A stretch of DNA of 64,000 nt from Fluviicoccus keumensis. GTDB lineage: Bacteria; Pseudomonadota; Gammaproteobacteria; Pseudomonadales; Moraxellaceae. Positions 44,429-52,303 of this stretch are shown in pieces. Where the stretch lies: assembly GCF_004217445.1 (NCBI RefSeq), contig NZ_SHKX01000016.1, positions 62,001-126,000 on the forward strand, in the 5' to 3' direction. Every line of letters begins with the position of its first letter. Position 1 is the first letter of the stretch. Below the pieces are notes generated by a model. The model was given only the letters and a program-made list of their open reading frames with translations, did no database searches and was not told the DNA's origin. Both the position numbers and the translations under genes were made by a program.

Positions 44429-45955
44429 TCAAATCCCCAGGCTCTTTTTCCGGTAGTCAGAAAATACGGTTTCCCAAACGGCATCGTATTGGTCTTTGGC
44501 AGGGAGACTGATCCAGCTTTCAACATACTTGGGAGACTTGGTCGACTTCAGCACGCTGGCCTGGGTGGGGTCGTCATCGCGTACGCCATCCGTCACGGCA
44601 ATGGTTTCCGACCATGTTCTCTCCGCTGATCCGATCACGACGTTGCCCGTGCCGGTGTCGTAGATGGCGTACGGAATCTTGACCGACTGCTTCAGCGCCA
44701 CGGTCTTGGCCGAATAGGCGTATGGCGTCATCACGGGCTCCTCGATGATCTGGGGCGTGTTTTGCAGCGCCTGTCTGGCATTGCTGAGCCTGTTGGCGGC
44801 GGTTGCCGCCGAGGTCGCCAGAATCATCGCGGACACCATGTTCTGATTGTTGCCGGCGTTATTCACCATCTGCGTGATCTGGGCATCCTGACTTTCGGCT
44901 TCGCGCAACTCCGCCTGCGCCTGCGCATAGTCGGGGTTCGCTATTCGACGTGTACCGGATTGGTACTGCGAGTTGACTTGCCGCTTGTTGCTTTCGTTGC
45001 TTTCAACGCGGATGGCCTGCGGTCGCAGAAAGACCACCAGGGCGTATTTGCTGGCGGCCCCGGTGGCAATGAAAGCCTCGGGCGTTTGCTCCGCCTCAAG
45101 CAGTTGGTAATCAACCTTGGCGGGCGGAGCAACCACATACTCACTGACATCGCTCTTGGCGGGGGGCCATGCAGCCAGCAGCACGCGGTCGTTATTGGCG
45201 GCCGACGGCCAGCCTTCCTTGGCAAGCCGTTCGCGGATCAACCGCTTGACCAGGTAGGAGCGTGCGCCGGACTCGCGCAAGCGGCTGTCGACATATAATT
45301 CGGCGAGCTTCGGGGCAAGTCCCAACGCCGGGATCAGCGTCTTTCCATAAGCCTTTTTGAAGCGCGCAAGCTGCTCGGGACTGGCTTTGGCAAGCTGCTC
45401 CTCAATGCGTGCGGCGAACCGGGGTTCGTTGACCCACTTGACCGCCACCGGGTATAGCGCAGGAAACGGGGGATCGGTGAACAACCCGTATTCAAGCAGG
45501 CTTTGCGATGCCTCCGATTGCAGTGCCTGCGTCTTGCGCTCGACCGAGGCCTTGAGCGATGCCAAGCCGCTGGTCATGAGCGGCCCCGGCGCGGAGAGTC
45601 CCCCGATGCCGGAGATGGCGATCCGCGCCTGTTCGAAACTTTTCCGGAATTGCTGCCAGCGCGGCATCCAGCCGGTTTCGGCCTCGGCGATCATCAGGCT
45701 GACACTGGCCTCGCTCAATTGCCTGCCATAGCGTTGGTCGCGCTCGGCCATCACGCTGTCAACAAACTTCCGCTTCTCGTCCTTGAGGTTGGCGAAGTAG
45801 GGTGTTTCCTTGGCATAAAGGGCGGCGGCATCTTCCGTTTTGCCCGCCTTGACGAGTTCTTCAAAGTTGTCGAACCGTGAACTGAAAATACCGCCTTGTG
45901 TGGGGAGTGCGGTAAAGACGGTCAGCAGTGCGACGACCTTGATGAATCTGTTCAT
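44429..45955 (-). CDS. Unrecognised exported protein, first gene of island pair
   Basis: A 508-residue protein with signal peptide MNRFIKVVALLTVFTALPTQG. ATG 45955 is preceded by GGAGGAA eight bases upstream, better than the ATG at 45961. The N-terminal half is helical with TPR-like pieces (FEELVKAGKTEDAAALYAKE). A central stretch is rich in Asn, Ala and Gln (MVNNAGNNQNMVSAMILATSA) and could be a short membrane-active or coiled segment. The C-terminus is beta-rich (TVALKQSVKIPYAIYDTGTGNVVIG). No family is recognised. It is co-translated with the 492-residue partner. Confidence 0.7.
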   Translation of the reverse strand: MNRFIKVVALLTVFTALPTQGGIFSSRFDNFEELVKAGKTEDAAALYAKETPYFANLKDEKRKFVDSVMAERDQRYGRQLSEASVSLMIAEAETGWMPRWQQFRKSFEQARIAISGIGGLSAPGPLMTSGLASLKASVERKTQALQSEASQSLLEYGLFTDPPFPALYPVAVKWVNEPRFAARIEEQLAKASPEQLARFKKAYGKTLIPALGLAPKLAELYVDSRLRESGARSYLVKRLIRERLAKEGWPSAANNDRVLLAAWPPAKSDVSEYVVAPPAKVDYQLLEAEQTPEAFIATGAASKYALVVFLRPQAIRVESNESNKRQVNSQYQSGTRRIANPDYAQAQAELREAESQDAQITQMVNNAGNNQNMVSAMILATSAATAANRLSNARQALQNTPQIIEEPVMTPYAYSAKTVALKQSVKIPYAIYDTGTGNVVIGSAERTWSETIAVTDGVRDDDPTQASVLKSTKSPKYVESWISLPAKDQYDAVWETVFSDYRKKSLGI

Positions 45956-46310
45956 GCCCATTTCCTCCATTTTTGAGATTCTCCGGGCGATCGGGGAGGC
46001 GAAGTCCGGGTTCAGTCTGCACGGCGTAGATCTCAACGGCAAGACGGTGCTGCGTAAAATTCTCGGCGGGAACATGTGCCTGTCGTGAAGCCTGGCTGTC
46101 GCCTAGCAAGACCGGTGATAGACAGGCAGTCCAATGTCGTTTGGCGTGACGCGTTCGGGGAGTCGGGTTGATGTGAGATATGGATTATGAATGCATAAAT
46201 TGCCGGTCTGTCGACCGGCGGCTGGACGAATCCGGCCAGGGCTTTACCGTGACGAAGCAGGGTTGACGGGGAGGTTCCTTATACAGTTTTTCGATCAATC
46301 ATGTAGTAGA
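45956..46310. other. Intergenic region holding operon leader and island edge
   Basis: No gene is visible. The left part is the leader of the exported pair (minus strand). A hairpin GCCGGT-CTGTCG-ACCGGC (46202-46219) and a weaker GCTTT/GAAGC stem-loop (46240-46257) precede the 24-base repeat at 46260-46283. Composition falls steeply to AT-rich beyond that repeat. Confidence 0.6.
46260..46283 (+). repeat. 24-base exact repeat, copy 2
   Basis: Identical to 6793-6816. The bases to its left (GCTTTACCGTGACGAAGC) form a short stem-loop similar in outline, but not sequence-identical, to that beside copy 1. As at copy 1, the repeat stands at the GC-rich to AT-rich junction and just beyond the 3' end of a minus-strand AT-rich gene (stop at 46311). 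Confidence 0.75.
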
Positions 46311-46868
46311 TTACTTCGCATGATTAAAGTACTCAGATATAGATATTTTCGTAAGCGATTTGCTCTGAATAAGAGGAAGGAGGAGTTGCTGACGCTCACG
46401 TTCAATTATTTCTGAGAGAATTGTTAAGTTGTTCTTGTAGTAGGAAATTTCATTCGCCAAGAGGAGGCAGAGTATTTTTTTCTTTTCTGAATCTTTAAGA
46501 GCAAAAGAGCATAGGTAATTAAGAACGTTGAGAGACCTTGCCTCGCGCTCTAATAAGCTGTGCTCGATTGCATATAATGGCTCCAGCTGAGAGCACCTCG
46601 TTTTAAGGTATCCGAGACTATGTTGTCGATCATGTACTTCGGCTGCCTCAGATGGATTATTCTTCAGGGCATCTTTAATTGTCACCCATTTCTCCCGCCT
46701 TTCATCTGATAAAGCGTCATATTCCTCAATGAACTGCAGAAATACGCTAAACTCTCTTTCATGGTGTGCACTTCTTACTTGCCATAGAAAAACGACGGCA
46801 GCAATTAGTGCGCCAATCGAGGTGGCTACGTTTGCCACAAATTGCCAGTCTAGAGATGATAATTGCAT
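46311..46868 (-). CDS. Membrane-anchored hypothetical protein
   Basis: A 185-residue protein with one N-terminal membrane helix (about 10-30, VANVATSIGALIAAVVFLW) and a long helical cytoplasmic part rich in Glu, Lys and Leu (e.g. FIEEYDALSDERREKWVTIK). The outline resembles DUF4760-type proteins often found on genomic islands, though I cannot confirm this. Codon use is AT-rich. The 24-base repeat lies 27 bases beyond its stop. Function is unknown; association with phage defence islands is conceivable but unsupported here. Confidence 0.6.
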   Translation of the reverse strand: MQLSSLDWQFVANVATSIGALIAAVVFLWQVRSAHHEREFSVFLQFIEEYDALSDERREKWVTIKDALKNNPSEAAEVHDRQHSLGYLKTRCSQLEPLYAIEHSLLEREARSLNVLNYLCSFALKDSEKKKILCLLLANEISYYKNNLTILSEIIERERQQLLLPLIQSKSLTKISISEYFNHAK

Positions 46869-46908
46869 TTTGTTGCGTACCTTTATTTTGGATCAAACAA
46901 ATGAAATG

Positions 46909-46954
46909 CCCAACCTAACCCCGGGGCTCCCATGAGCCAAACCGAAAGTTGCAA
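46909..46954. repeat. Imperfect island repeat, copy A (attC-like end)
   Basis: Aligns with copy B at 42846-42892, sharing CCAAC, GCTCCCATGA (46926-46935), GAA-GTTG and CAAG. On the minus strand it folds as CAAC...GGCTC-ATGG-GAGCC...GTTG and ends in GTTGGGC, which fits the attC R-box consensus GTTRRRY. The partner box RYYYAAC is not clear on the other side, so an attC identity is only suggested. Confidence 0.5.
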
Positions 46955-46982
46955 GACTATAATTGACGAAGAGCTGGTTTTG

Positions 46983-47612
46983 TCAATATATGTCAAAGGT
47001 TGGAATGTAAGTTCGGTTCTTCTTTGCAACCTCTGTCAGTTCATTTAATAGTTCAACATACTGATGTCGAGTATGTAATTGGCTCGCCCGTGAGGAGTAA
47101 ATAATTCTCTGCTCGGGCGTTATATAGGGTGCAACTATTCGCTGAAGTTGCTCAAGATGGTTAGCTGCGCGATTAATATAGATTAGCCTTGCGCCTTGAA
47201 CCATTAGGAATATAAAAAGAGCAATTCCGATCAAGAGTAATTTCTGGCTGCGTATTAGCCCTATTGTCCAGGAATTTTTTCGCTCCTTCATGTTGGGACC
47301 AATCAAAGTTACCATTACTACAGATATAGGTATCCAAGCGACTATGCCAATAAGGATAGAAAATGTTCTTTCTGCTGCCCGTTCGTAATTGCCTCGAGCG
47401 ATCTCTTCGTATATTGCATCTCGTAAGCCGGTAAGACCCAGCGTACCAATATCCAACAGCACTTTCCCGAGCCAGTAAAGGCCAGGCTTGAATGCTACTT
47501 CCCAAAGCCCTGACCCTAACGCGCCGATGACTAGCGTGCCGAGCAACCAAAGAAGTGATTTTACGAAATTGGAGTTTGTCATTTGTGTCATCGCAAATTT
47601 TGAATTCGGCAC
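46983..47612 (-). CDS. Multi-pass membrane hypothetical protein
   Basis: A 209-residue protein with three likely membrane helices (about 18-40, 88-108 and 125-145) and a polar C-terminus of about 60 residues (RIIYSSRASQLHTRHQYVEL). AT-rich codons. The start could be any of three ATGs in MPNSKFAMTQMTNSN; the first is used. It is 114 bases upstream of the other membrane-protein gene, with the attC-like repeat between them. The family is not recognised. Confidence 0.6.
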   Translation of the reverse strand: MPNSKFAMTQMTNSNFVKSLLWLLGTLVIGALGSGLWEVAFKPGLYWLGKVLLDIGTLGLTGLRDAIYEEIARGNYERAAERTFSILIGIVAWIPISVVMVTLIGPNMKERKNSWTIGLIRSQKLLLIGIALFIFLMVQGARLIYINRAANHLEQLQRIVAPYITPEQRIIYSSRASQLHTRHQYVELLNELTEVAKKNRTYIPTFDIY

Positions 47613-47879
47613 GCAATCGCGTGGCTCAGTTTCGTTGGAGTATGTATACGTGCGCCCATGTTAGTGCTAAAGTTATGATTTAAATGAAAATTAAATTATC
47701 ATGGAAAGAAAGTTCCAGCAACTTCACCCCTTGCTTCGCCTAACCTCAAGTTGTTACAAGCAGTTGCCTCGCACATGCCTGCTCACAGCCAACACCGCTC
47801 CAGCCAAACTCTCTGTTTAACCCAGCATCAGCATATGTAGCCCCCCTTAGACAGAACTACCCTCGAAAGGACCCGACCC

Positions 47880-48698
47880 ATGCCCACCGCCAAACTCACC
47901 CCCACCCTCCGCGCCGACTACCTCCGCCTGTTCCAGACCTGCCGCATCACCCCCGGCAGCCTCGCCACCGTCACCCCCATCGCCCAACGCATTGCCGCCA
48001 ACCGCGACCGCTACCGGCAAATCGGCGACCCGCTGGGCATCCCTTGGTGCTTCATCGGCCTGGTCCATTACCGCGAAGGCAGCCTCGACTTCGGCAAGCA
48101 CCTGCACAACGGTGACCCGCTCAGCGCCCGCACCGTCCACATTCCCGCCGGACGCCCGCTGAAAGGCAAGCCCCCGTTCAGCTTCGAGGACAGCGCCCGC
48201 GACGCCCTGATCCTGCAAAAGCTGGAAAAGTACAAGGACTGGACGCTGCCCGGCATGCTCTGGCAACTGGAGGCCTACAACGGCTTCGGCTATCGCCTGT
48301 ATCACCCGGAAGTGCTCAGTCCCTACCTGTGGGGCCAGTCCAACCACTACACGCGCGGCGGTTATGCGGCGGACGGCGTCTGGTCGCCGGGCTACGTCAA
48401 CCGCCAGCTGGGCACGGCGGTGCTTCTGCGACGACTGGCGGAACTGGGTGCGGTGGAATTCGCGGCGGACGGGACACTCAACGATGCCGCTGCCGACAAG
48501 CCGGTATCGGTCTGGGCGCGTTATGACAGTGTGAAGTTCGACCCCACCCACGCCAACCCGCTGGCGAAAGAACTGCAACAGCAGCTCAACCGCGTGGCGG
48601 GCATCCATTTGCTGGAGGACGGCAAGGCGGGGGAGAAGACCTCGACCGCGTTCTGGCGGGTGACGGGGCGGTATTTGAAGGGGGATGCGAGGGGCTGA
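47880..48698 (+). CDS. Lysozyme-like protein with C-terminal wall-binding-type motif
   Basis: A 272-residue protein. The first part has IGLVHYREGSLDFGKHLHNGDPL and GYRLYHPEVLSPYLWGQSNHYTRGGYA, patterns of a lysozyme-like family in which a glutamate follows the histidine-tyrosine pair (HYRE). The C-terminal QQQLNRVAGIHLLEDGKAGEKTSTAFWRVTG resembles a peptidoglycan-binding PG_binding_1 helix bundle. No signal peptide is present, so it could be an endolysin-type enzyme released by lysis or an alternative secretion path. Return to GC-rich codon use marks the end of the accessory region. Confidence 0.75.
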   Translation: MPTAKLTPTLRADYLRLFQTCRITPGSLATVTPIAQRIAANRDRYRQIGDPLGIPWCFIGLVHYREGSLDFGKHLHNGDPLSARTVHIPAGRPLKGKPPFSFEDSARDALILQKLEKYKDWTLPGMLWQLEAYNGFGYRLYHPEVLSPYLWGQSNHYTRGGYAADGVWSPGYVNRQLGTAVLLRRLAELGAVEFAADGTLNDAAADKPVSVWARYDSVKFDPTHANPLAKELQQQLNRVAGIHLLEDGKAGEKTSTAFWRVTGRYLKGDARG

Positions 48699-49007
48699 TT
48701 ACTTCGCCTTCGCAAAAAAACCTTCCAGCGCCGCCCGCATGTCTTCATTCAGGTAGCAAGTCAGGTACTTGCCCTGACGTTCCACCCGGATCAGCCGGGC
48801 GTTGACCAGTTCCTTGACGTGGTGCGATACCGTCGGCGCGCCCACGTTCAGTTTGGTCATCAGTTCGGTCAGGCCGCAGCAGCGCTCGCAGGCGGGGCCG
48901 GATTCCACCACGGTCTGGCGTTGTTGCAGCAGTTCCAGGTACATCTGCAAGCGGTTCGGGTTGGACAAGGCCTTGAAGGCTTGTGACAGGTCGTGGACGG
49001 AAGTCAT
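48699..49007 (-). CDS. ArsR-family transcriptional regulator
   Basis: A 102-residue winged-helix repressor (VGAPTVSHHVKELVNARLIRVERQGKYLTCYL). The segment PACERCCGL has cysteines at 40, 43 and 44 near the recognition region, which could bind a soft metal or metalloid, or react with oxidants, but they are not in the classic ELCVCDL alpha-3 motif of ArsR. It is divergent from the ketopantoate-reductase-like gene with a 156-base spacer and may control that gene. Confidence 0.87.
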   Translation of the reverse strand: MTSVHDLSQAFKALSNPNRLQMYLELLQQRQTVVESGPACERCCGLTELMTKLNVGAPTVSHHVKELVNARLIRVERQGKYLTCYLNEDMRAALEGFFAKAK

Positions 49008-49163
49008 GGCGTTTGGGCCGGAGTTAATTCGATGATTATAAAAGTATCACATTTGGCCGGTTTTGGCGACAATGGCGGTTGAAGTCGTCCGCCATTTGAC
49101 AAGGCGGGCGGGCTTGGTTAATTGATAAGTCATGACAGTAAGGGACTAAGGGGAGGCAGACGC

Positions 49164-50129
49164 ATGAAACCATCCATCCTGATTGTGGGAGCCGGGGCCG
49201 TGGGGCAGGTCTACGCCCGTTTCCTGATGCGCGCCGGGGCGCAGGTGACGTTTTTCGTGAAGGAAAAGTATCGCGCCGAGCTGGAGGGCGGGCTGCCGCT
49301 GTACCACTTCCGGCTGCGCGGTTATCGCCGCGAGTTGCTGGAAGGCTACCGGCTGATCAGCGATCCGGAACAGGTGGCGGCGGAATCCTGGGATCAGGTG
49401 TGGCTGACAATGGCGTCGGATGCGTTGCGTTCCGGCCTGACGCGGCAGGTGCTGGCCAATACCGGCAACGCCACGGTGGTCAGCATCCAGCTGGATCTGG
49501 AGGACAGCGACTACCTGCACGGCCTGATCGGACGCGACCGGCTGGTGCAGGGCATTGTCAATTTCCTCAGTTACCAGAGCCCGTTGCCGGGCTATCACAG
49601 TCCGCCCGCCGGTATCGCCTGGCACCTGTTCCCGTTGCCGGGCGATTTCGCCGGGCCGTGGGAGCGTCTCTCGGAGGTGGTGAACCTGATGGATCTGGGG
49701 GAATTCCCCATTCGCGCGGTGGAAAACTTCGAGCGGGCCGCTGCGCCCAAGGCGGCGATGAACATTCCGCTGGTGGCGGCGCTGGAGTCGGCGGGCTGGA
49801 GCCTGGAGTCCTGCCTGAAAGGCCCGGCGCTGGAGCTGGGGCTGAAGGCGGCGCGGGAGGCGCTGGCGGTGGTGGGCAAGCTGTACGAGGCGGAGGATGA
49901 GGTAAGGCCGATGAAGCTGATGGCGAAGCCCTTCCTGGTGCGCAATGCCGTGCGCGCGCTGGACAAGGTGACGCCCTATGACCTGGAGGCCTACCTGAAA
50001 TACCACTTCACCAAGGTGGGGGTGCAGACGCGCATCATGCTGCACACCTACCGGCAAAAGGCCGAGCAGCTGGGACTGCCGTCGGCGGCGCTGACCGATC
50101 TGCTGCGGGCGCTGGGCGAGCCGGTATAG
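49164..50129 (+). CDS. Ketopantoate reductase-family protein
   Basis: A 321-residue ApbA/PanE-type NADP oxidoreductase starting at ATG 49164 after GGGAGG. ILIVGAGAVGQVYARFLMRAG is the Rossmann motif, and the C-terminal helical half contains the KAAMNIPLVAALE stretch where the PanE lysine and asparagine lie. It is longer and more divergent than typical PanE, so a different 2-keto acid or sugar-acid substrate is possible. It is probably regulated by the divergent ArsR-type protein. Confidence 0.8.
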   Translation: MKPSILIVGAGAVGQVYARFLMRAGAQVTFFVKEKYRAELEGGLPLYHFRLRGYRRELLEGYRLISDPEQVAAESWDQVWLTMASDALRSGLTRQVLANTGNATVVSIQLDLEDSDYLHGLIGRDRLVQGIVNFLSYQSPLPGYHSPPAGIAWHLFPLPGDFAGPWERLSEVVNLMDLGEFPIRAVENFERAAAPKAAMNIPLVAALESAGWSLESCLKGPALELGLKAAREALAVVGKLYEAEDEVRPMKLMAKPFLVRNAVRALDKVTPYDLEAYLKYHFTKVGVQTRIMLHTYRQKAEQLGLPSAALTDLLRALGEPV

Positions 50130-50603
50130 TCAGGCGGCGGTCGGGGGCAGGGCGCGGCGGAAGGCGTCGGGGTCGGCGGGAGTCACCACCACGACTTCGC
50201 CGGGCAGATGCAGGATGACCGATTTCAACGGGTCGGTGGCGTAAAGACGGAAGCCGCCCAGCTCCTGGTTGTGGAACTGGCCGGTAAAGGCGAACAGTCC
50301 GCCGTTGCCCAGACGGCGGCGGGCGTTCAGCAAGGCCTCCGGCCGATGCTCGGCCTTTTTCAACCCCGTCAGCGGCACCCGTGTTTCCTGAAACAGGCGG
50401 CGGATGTACAGCATGTCGCCATCCACACGGAAGCCGCGCACCATATAGACCGCGCACAAGACCCACACCACGAACGGAAAGCCGGCCACCAGCCGGGTGC
50501 TGTCCTGCGTGCTCAGCGCCAGGGTCATTCCCAGCAGCACGACCGAGCCGATGCCGGTCATCAGTTTCAGCAGGAAGGGCCAGGGAGCGGCGGGGAAAAG
50601 CAT
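50130..50603 (-). CDS. Membrane protein with bacterial PH-like domain
   Basis: A 157-residue protein with two membrane helices (about 8-30 and 40-56) followed by a beta-rich cytoplasmic domain (GDMLYIRRLFQETRVPLTGLKKAE, GFRLYATDPLKSVILHLPGEVVVVTP) typical of bacterial PH_6-like domains. The role is unknown; such proteins often sit in envelope-stress or defence loci. The gene converges on the ketopantoate-reductase-like gene with adjoining stops. Confidence 0.72.
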   Translation of the reverse strand: MLFPAAPWPFLLKLMTGIGSVVLLGMTLALSTQDSTRLVAGFPFVVWVLCAVYMVRGFRVDGDMLYIRRLFQETRVPLTGLKKAEHRPEALLNARRRLGNGGLFAFTGQFHNQELGGFRLYATDPLKSVILHLPGEVVVVTPADPDAFRRALPPTAA

Positions 50604-50666
50604 GGTGACAATCCTTCAGGCGGTTTGGTGATGCGGAAGTCTGGGTGAATCGTCCACCAAAAACAA

Positions 50667-50692
50667 GAACCCCCGCCAGGGGGCGGGGGTAT
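50667..50692. terminator. Terminator-like hairpin after lipase gene
   Basis: AACCCCCGCC-AGG-GGGCGGGGGT has a strong 8-9 bp GC stem 30 bases beyond the lipase stop (minus strand). A short A/T-rich flank (ACAAGAA) follows rather than a long U run. Confidence 0.7.
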
Positions 50693-50722
50693 TCTCGGTC
50701 TGCACGACCCGGTCAGGGAACG

Positions 50723-51961
50723 TCAGTTGCCGGCGGCAGCGATGTAGTTGCTGATGGCGGCGTAGAACTCCAGTTCGTCGAAGGTGTCGGGGCCCAGTCC
50801 GGTCACATCCAGGTGATCCTGGTTGATGATCCCGGCGTGAGAGGTCATCTGGATCGAGCTGGGCGCATTCACGTTGCTGACATACCCGGTGGTGCCGACG
50901 GTGGTGATGGTATCCAGCGGATTCCAGCAGCCGTACCAGGCGCAGGTAAAGTCATTTTCGTTATAGCTGAGGCGGGTGCCGATCTGCTGCGAGTTGATGC
51001 CGACCAGACCGTCGTCATCGGTGTCATAGACCGTGCCGTTGCCCATGCCCGCGGCGCCATCATTGTCGCAGTCATCCACACAGTAGCCGTCGCCGTCGGC
51101 ATTGAAGCCGATCAGGGTGCCCAGTGCGCTCAGCAGCGGTTGCAGGTTGCCGTCATCCTGGGCGGTAATCAGCGAGCTGATGCGTGAGGCGATGGCGGTG
51201 CCGTTGGCGCTGGTCAGGTTGTAGTTCTGGTTGAAGGCCTTGGCGCCGGTGGTTTTGCCGTCGTTGGGGTCATAGTCGTTATAGACCAATTGCAGACCGC
51301 CTTCGATGATGCTGTTGCGGGCATTCTGGCCGGAGAGGGTGTTGACCGCGTTGTAAAGCGCATCGGCCATCTTGGCGATCAGCACGCCGCAGGGATCGTT
51401 CGCAGCGGTGCCGTCCCACGGCAGGTTCCAGCAGAACTGGTCGCCGTTGCGGGCATACTTGTCCATGATCTTCTTGGCGTAAGGACTGCCGCGGTGCGGG
51501 GACGACAGACTGATCAGGTCTTTCACCACCACATAACCCTTGCGGGCCTTCAGCACATGCGCCGCCTTGCGGATGTCAAACCCGCCCTGGGAGTGGCCCA
51601 CCAGATTGATGTAGGAGGTGCCGACGGTGGCCATGTAGGTTTCCACCTGGTCCGCCAGTTGCGTGCCGCGCAGCTCCGAGCTGCCCAGCGAGGTCACCTG
51701 GAAGGCTTCGGCTTTCTGGTCGCCGGGAACCCAGTCATTGCAACCGTTGATTTCCAGCAGCGAGCAACCGTCCAGCGCGAAGGTGCCCCATTCATCGCCG
51801 AAGTAGTCAATGCCCAGAAGGGAGTCCCACCCGGCCATGCCGTGGGCCAGAATGACAGGATACTTGGTTTTGGCAGCTTCATCGGCTGCCGCCGGCTGGG
51901 TTCCGATCCCCAGCGTGATCATGACGGTGGCAGCGATGGCTGCCAGTTTTTTGAAGTTCAT
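50723..51961 (-). CDS. Secreted triacylglycerol lipase (bacterial lipase family I)
   Basis: A 412-residue secreted lipase. A signal peptide (MNFKKLAAIAATVMITLGIG to about 27) precedes VILAHGMAG (oxyanion region) and the nucleophile elbow GHSQGG with S124. The C-terminal SHAGIINQDHLDV segment holds the catalytic histidine and calcium-site residues. An inserted Asp/Gly-rich stretch at about 288-318 (DGDGYCVDDCDNDG and TDDDG) looks like thrombospondin type-3 calcium repeats and makes it about 100 residues longer than Pseudomonas LipA. Its leader carries a c-di-GMP riboswitch. The chaperone-like gene is divergent. Confidence 0.9.
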   Translation of the reverse strand: MNFKKLAAIAATVMITLGIGTQPAAADEAAKTKYPVILAHGMAGWDSLLGIDYFGDEWGTFALDGCSLLEINGCNDWVPGDQKAEAFQVTSLGSSELRGTQLADQVETYMATVGTSYINLVGHSQGGFDIRKAAHVLKARKGYVVVKDLISLSSPHRGSPYAKKIMDKYARNGDQFCWNLPWDGTAANDPCGVLIAKMADALYNAVNTLSGQNARNSIIEGGLQLVYNDYDPNDGKTTGAKAFNQNYNLTSANGTAIASRISSLITAQDDGNLQPLLSALGTLIGFNADGDGYCVDDCDNDGAAGMGNGTVYDTDDDGLVGINSQQIGTRLSYNENDFTCAWYGCWNPLDTITTVGTTGYVSNVNAPSSIQMTSHAGIINQDHLDVTGLGPDTFDELEFYAAISNYIAAAGN

Positions 51962-52303
51962 GTGCCGACCTTTTGTTTTTCTGGTTTAAAAGCGGCAACA
52001 CGTCCTGGCGGAATAATTCTCGTCTGTGGGGAGGCTTCCCCGAGGCGGCCCGACTATCCCGGAGGGACTCGCGGCTTTCCGTCCCACGATTGCTCGTGGT
52101 TTGGCGTGTTGTTCTTGTCCTGACGATCTGCATTCCCTGTAAGGTCAAAAAGTGAGACCTTGCTCTCAATTATGGGTATGTTCACAAAACGTGCAATTAC
52201 CGTTCGTCGGGCGATGGCGCGATGAGTCAACTGTACGTTTTGTCCGCGTTATGCTCATAATCACGCCAAAAAGGCGACCCCGAATCGCCGGGAGAACAAG
52301 AAC
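51962..52303. other. Divergent intergenic region between lipase and chaperone-like gene
   Basis: The 342 bases hold the lipase leader with the riboswitch (52036-52112) and a short upstream stretch for both genes. No open frame of interest was found. A possible -10 (CATAAT, 52256-52261) precedes the chaperone-like gene but lacks a good -35. Confidence 0.7.
52036..52112 (-). promoter_or_regulatory. Cyclic-di-GMP (GEMM-I) riboswitch aptamer in lipase leader
   Basis: On the minus strand, about 75 bases before the lipase start, CGCCAAACC is followed by the hairpin CCACGA-GCAA-TCGTGG (GNRA loop), then GGGACGGAAAGCC, the GCGAGTCCC / GGGATAGTCGGGC helix and CCGCC. This is the ordered core of GEMM-I RNAs (CAAACC, GNRA hairpin, GACGCAAAGCC, tetraloop receptor helix). 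The C21-G46 pair here replaces G21-C46 of Vibrio Vc2, a compensatory change. The base equivalent to G20 is G, which favours c-di-GMP over cGAMP. The remaining leader contains GGGGA-AGCC-TCCCC, a possible expression-platform stem. Confidence 0.8.

Larger units (their letters stand above)
46284..47760. other. AT-rich part of accessory region
   Basis: Composition is strikingly AT-rich compared with the rest of the window and covers two membrane-protein genes on the minus strand. It starts at copy 2 of the 24-base repeat. No integrase, transposase or tRNA gene is seen. The right limit is approximate. Confidence 0.65.
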
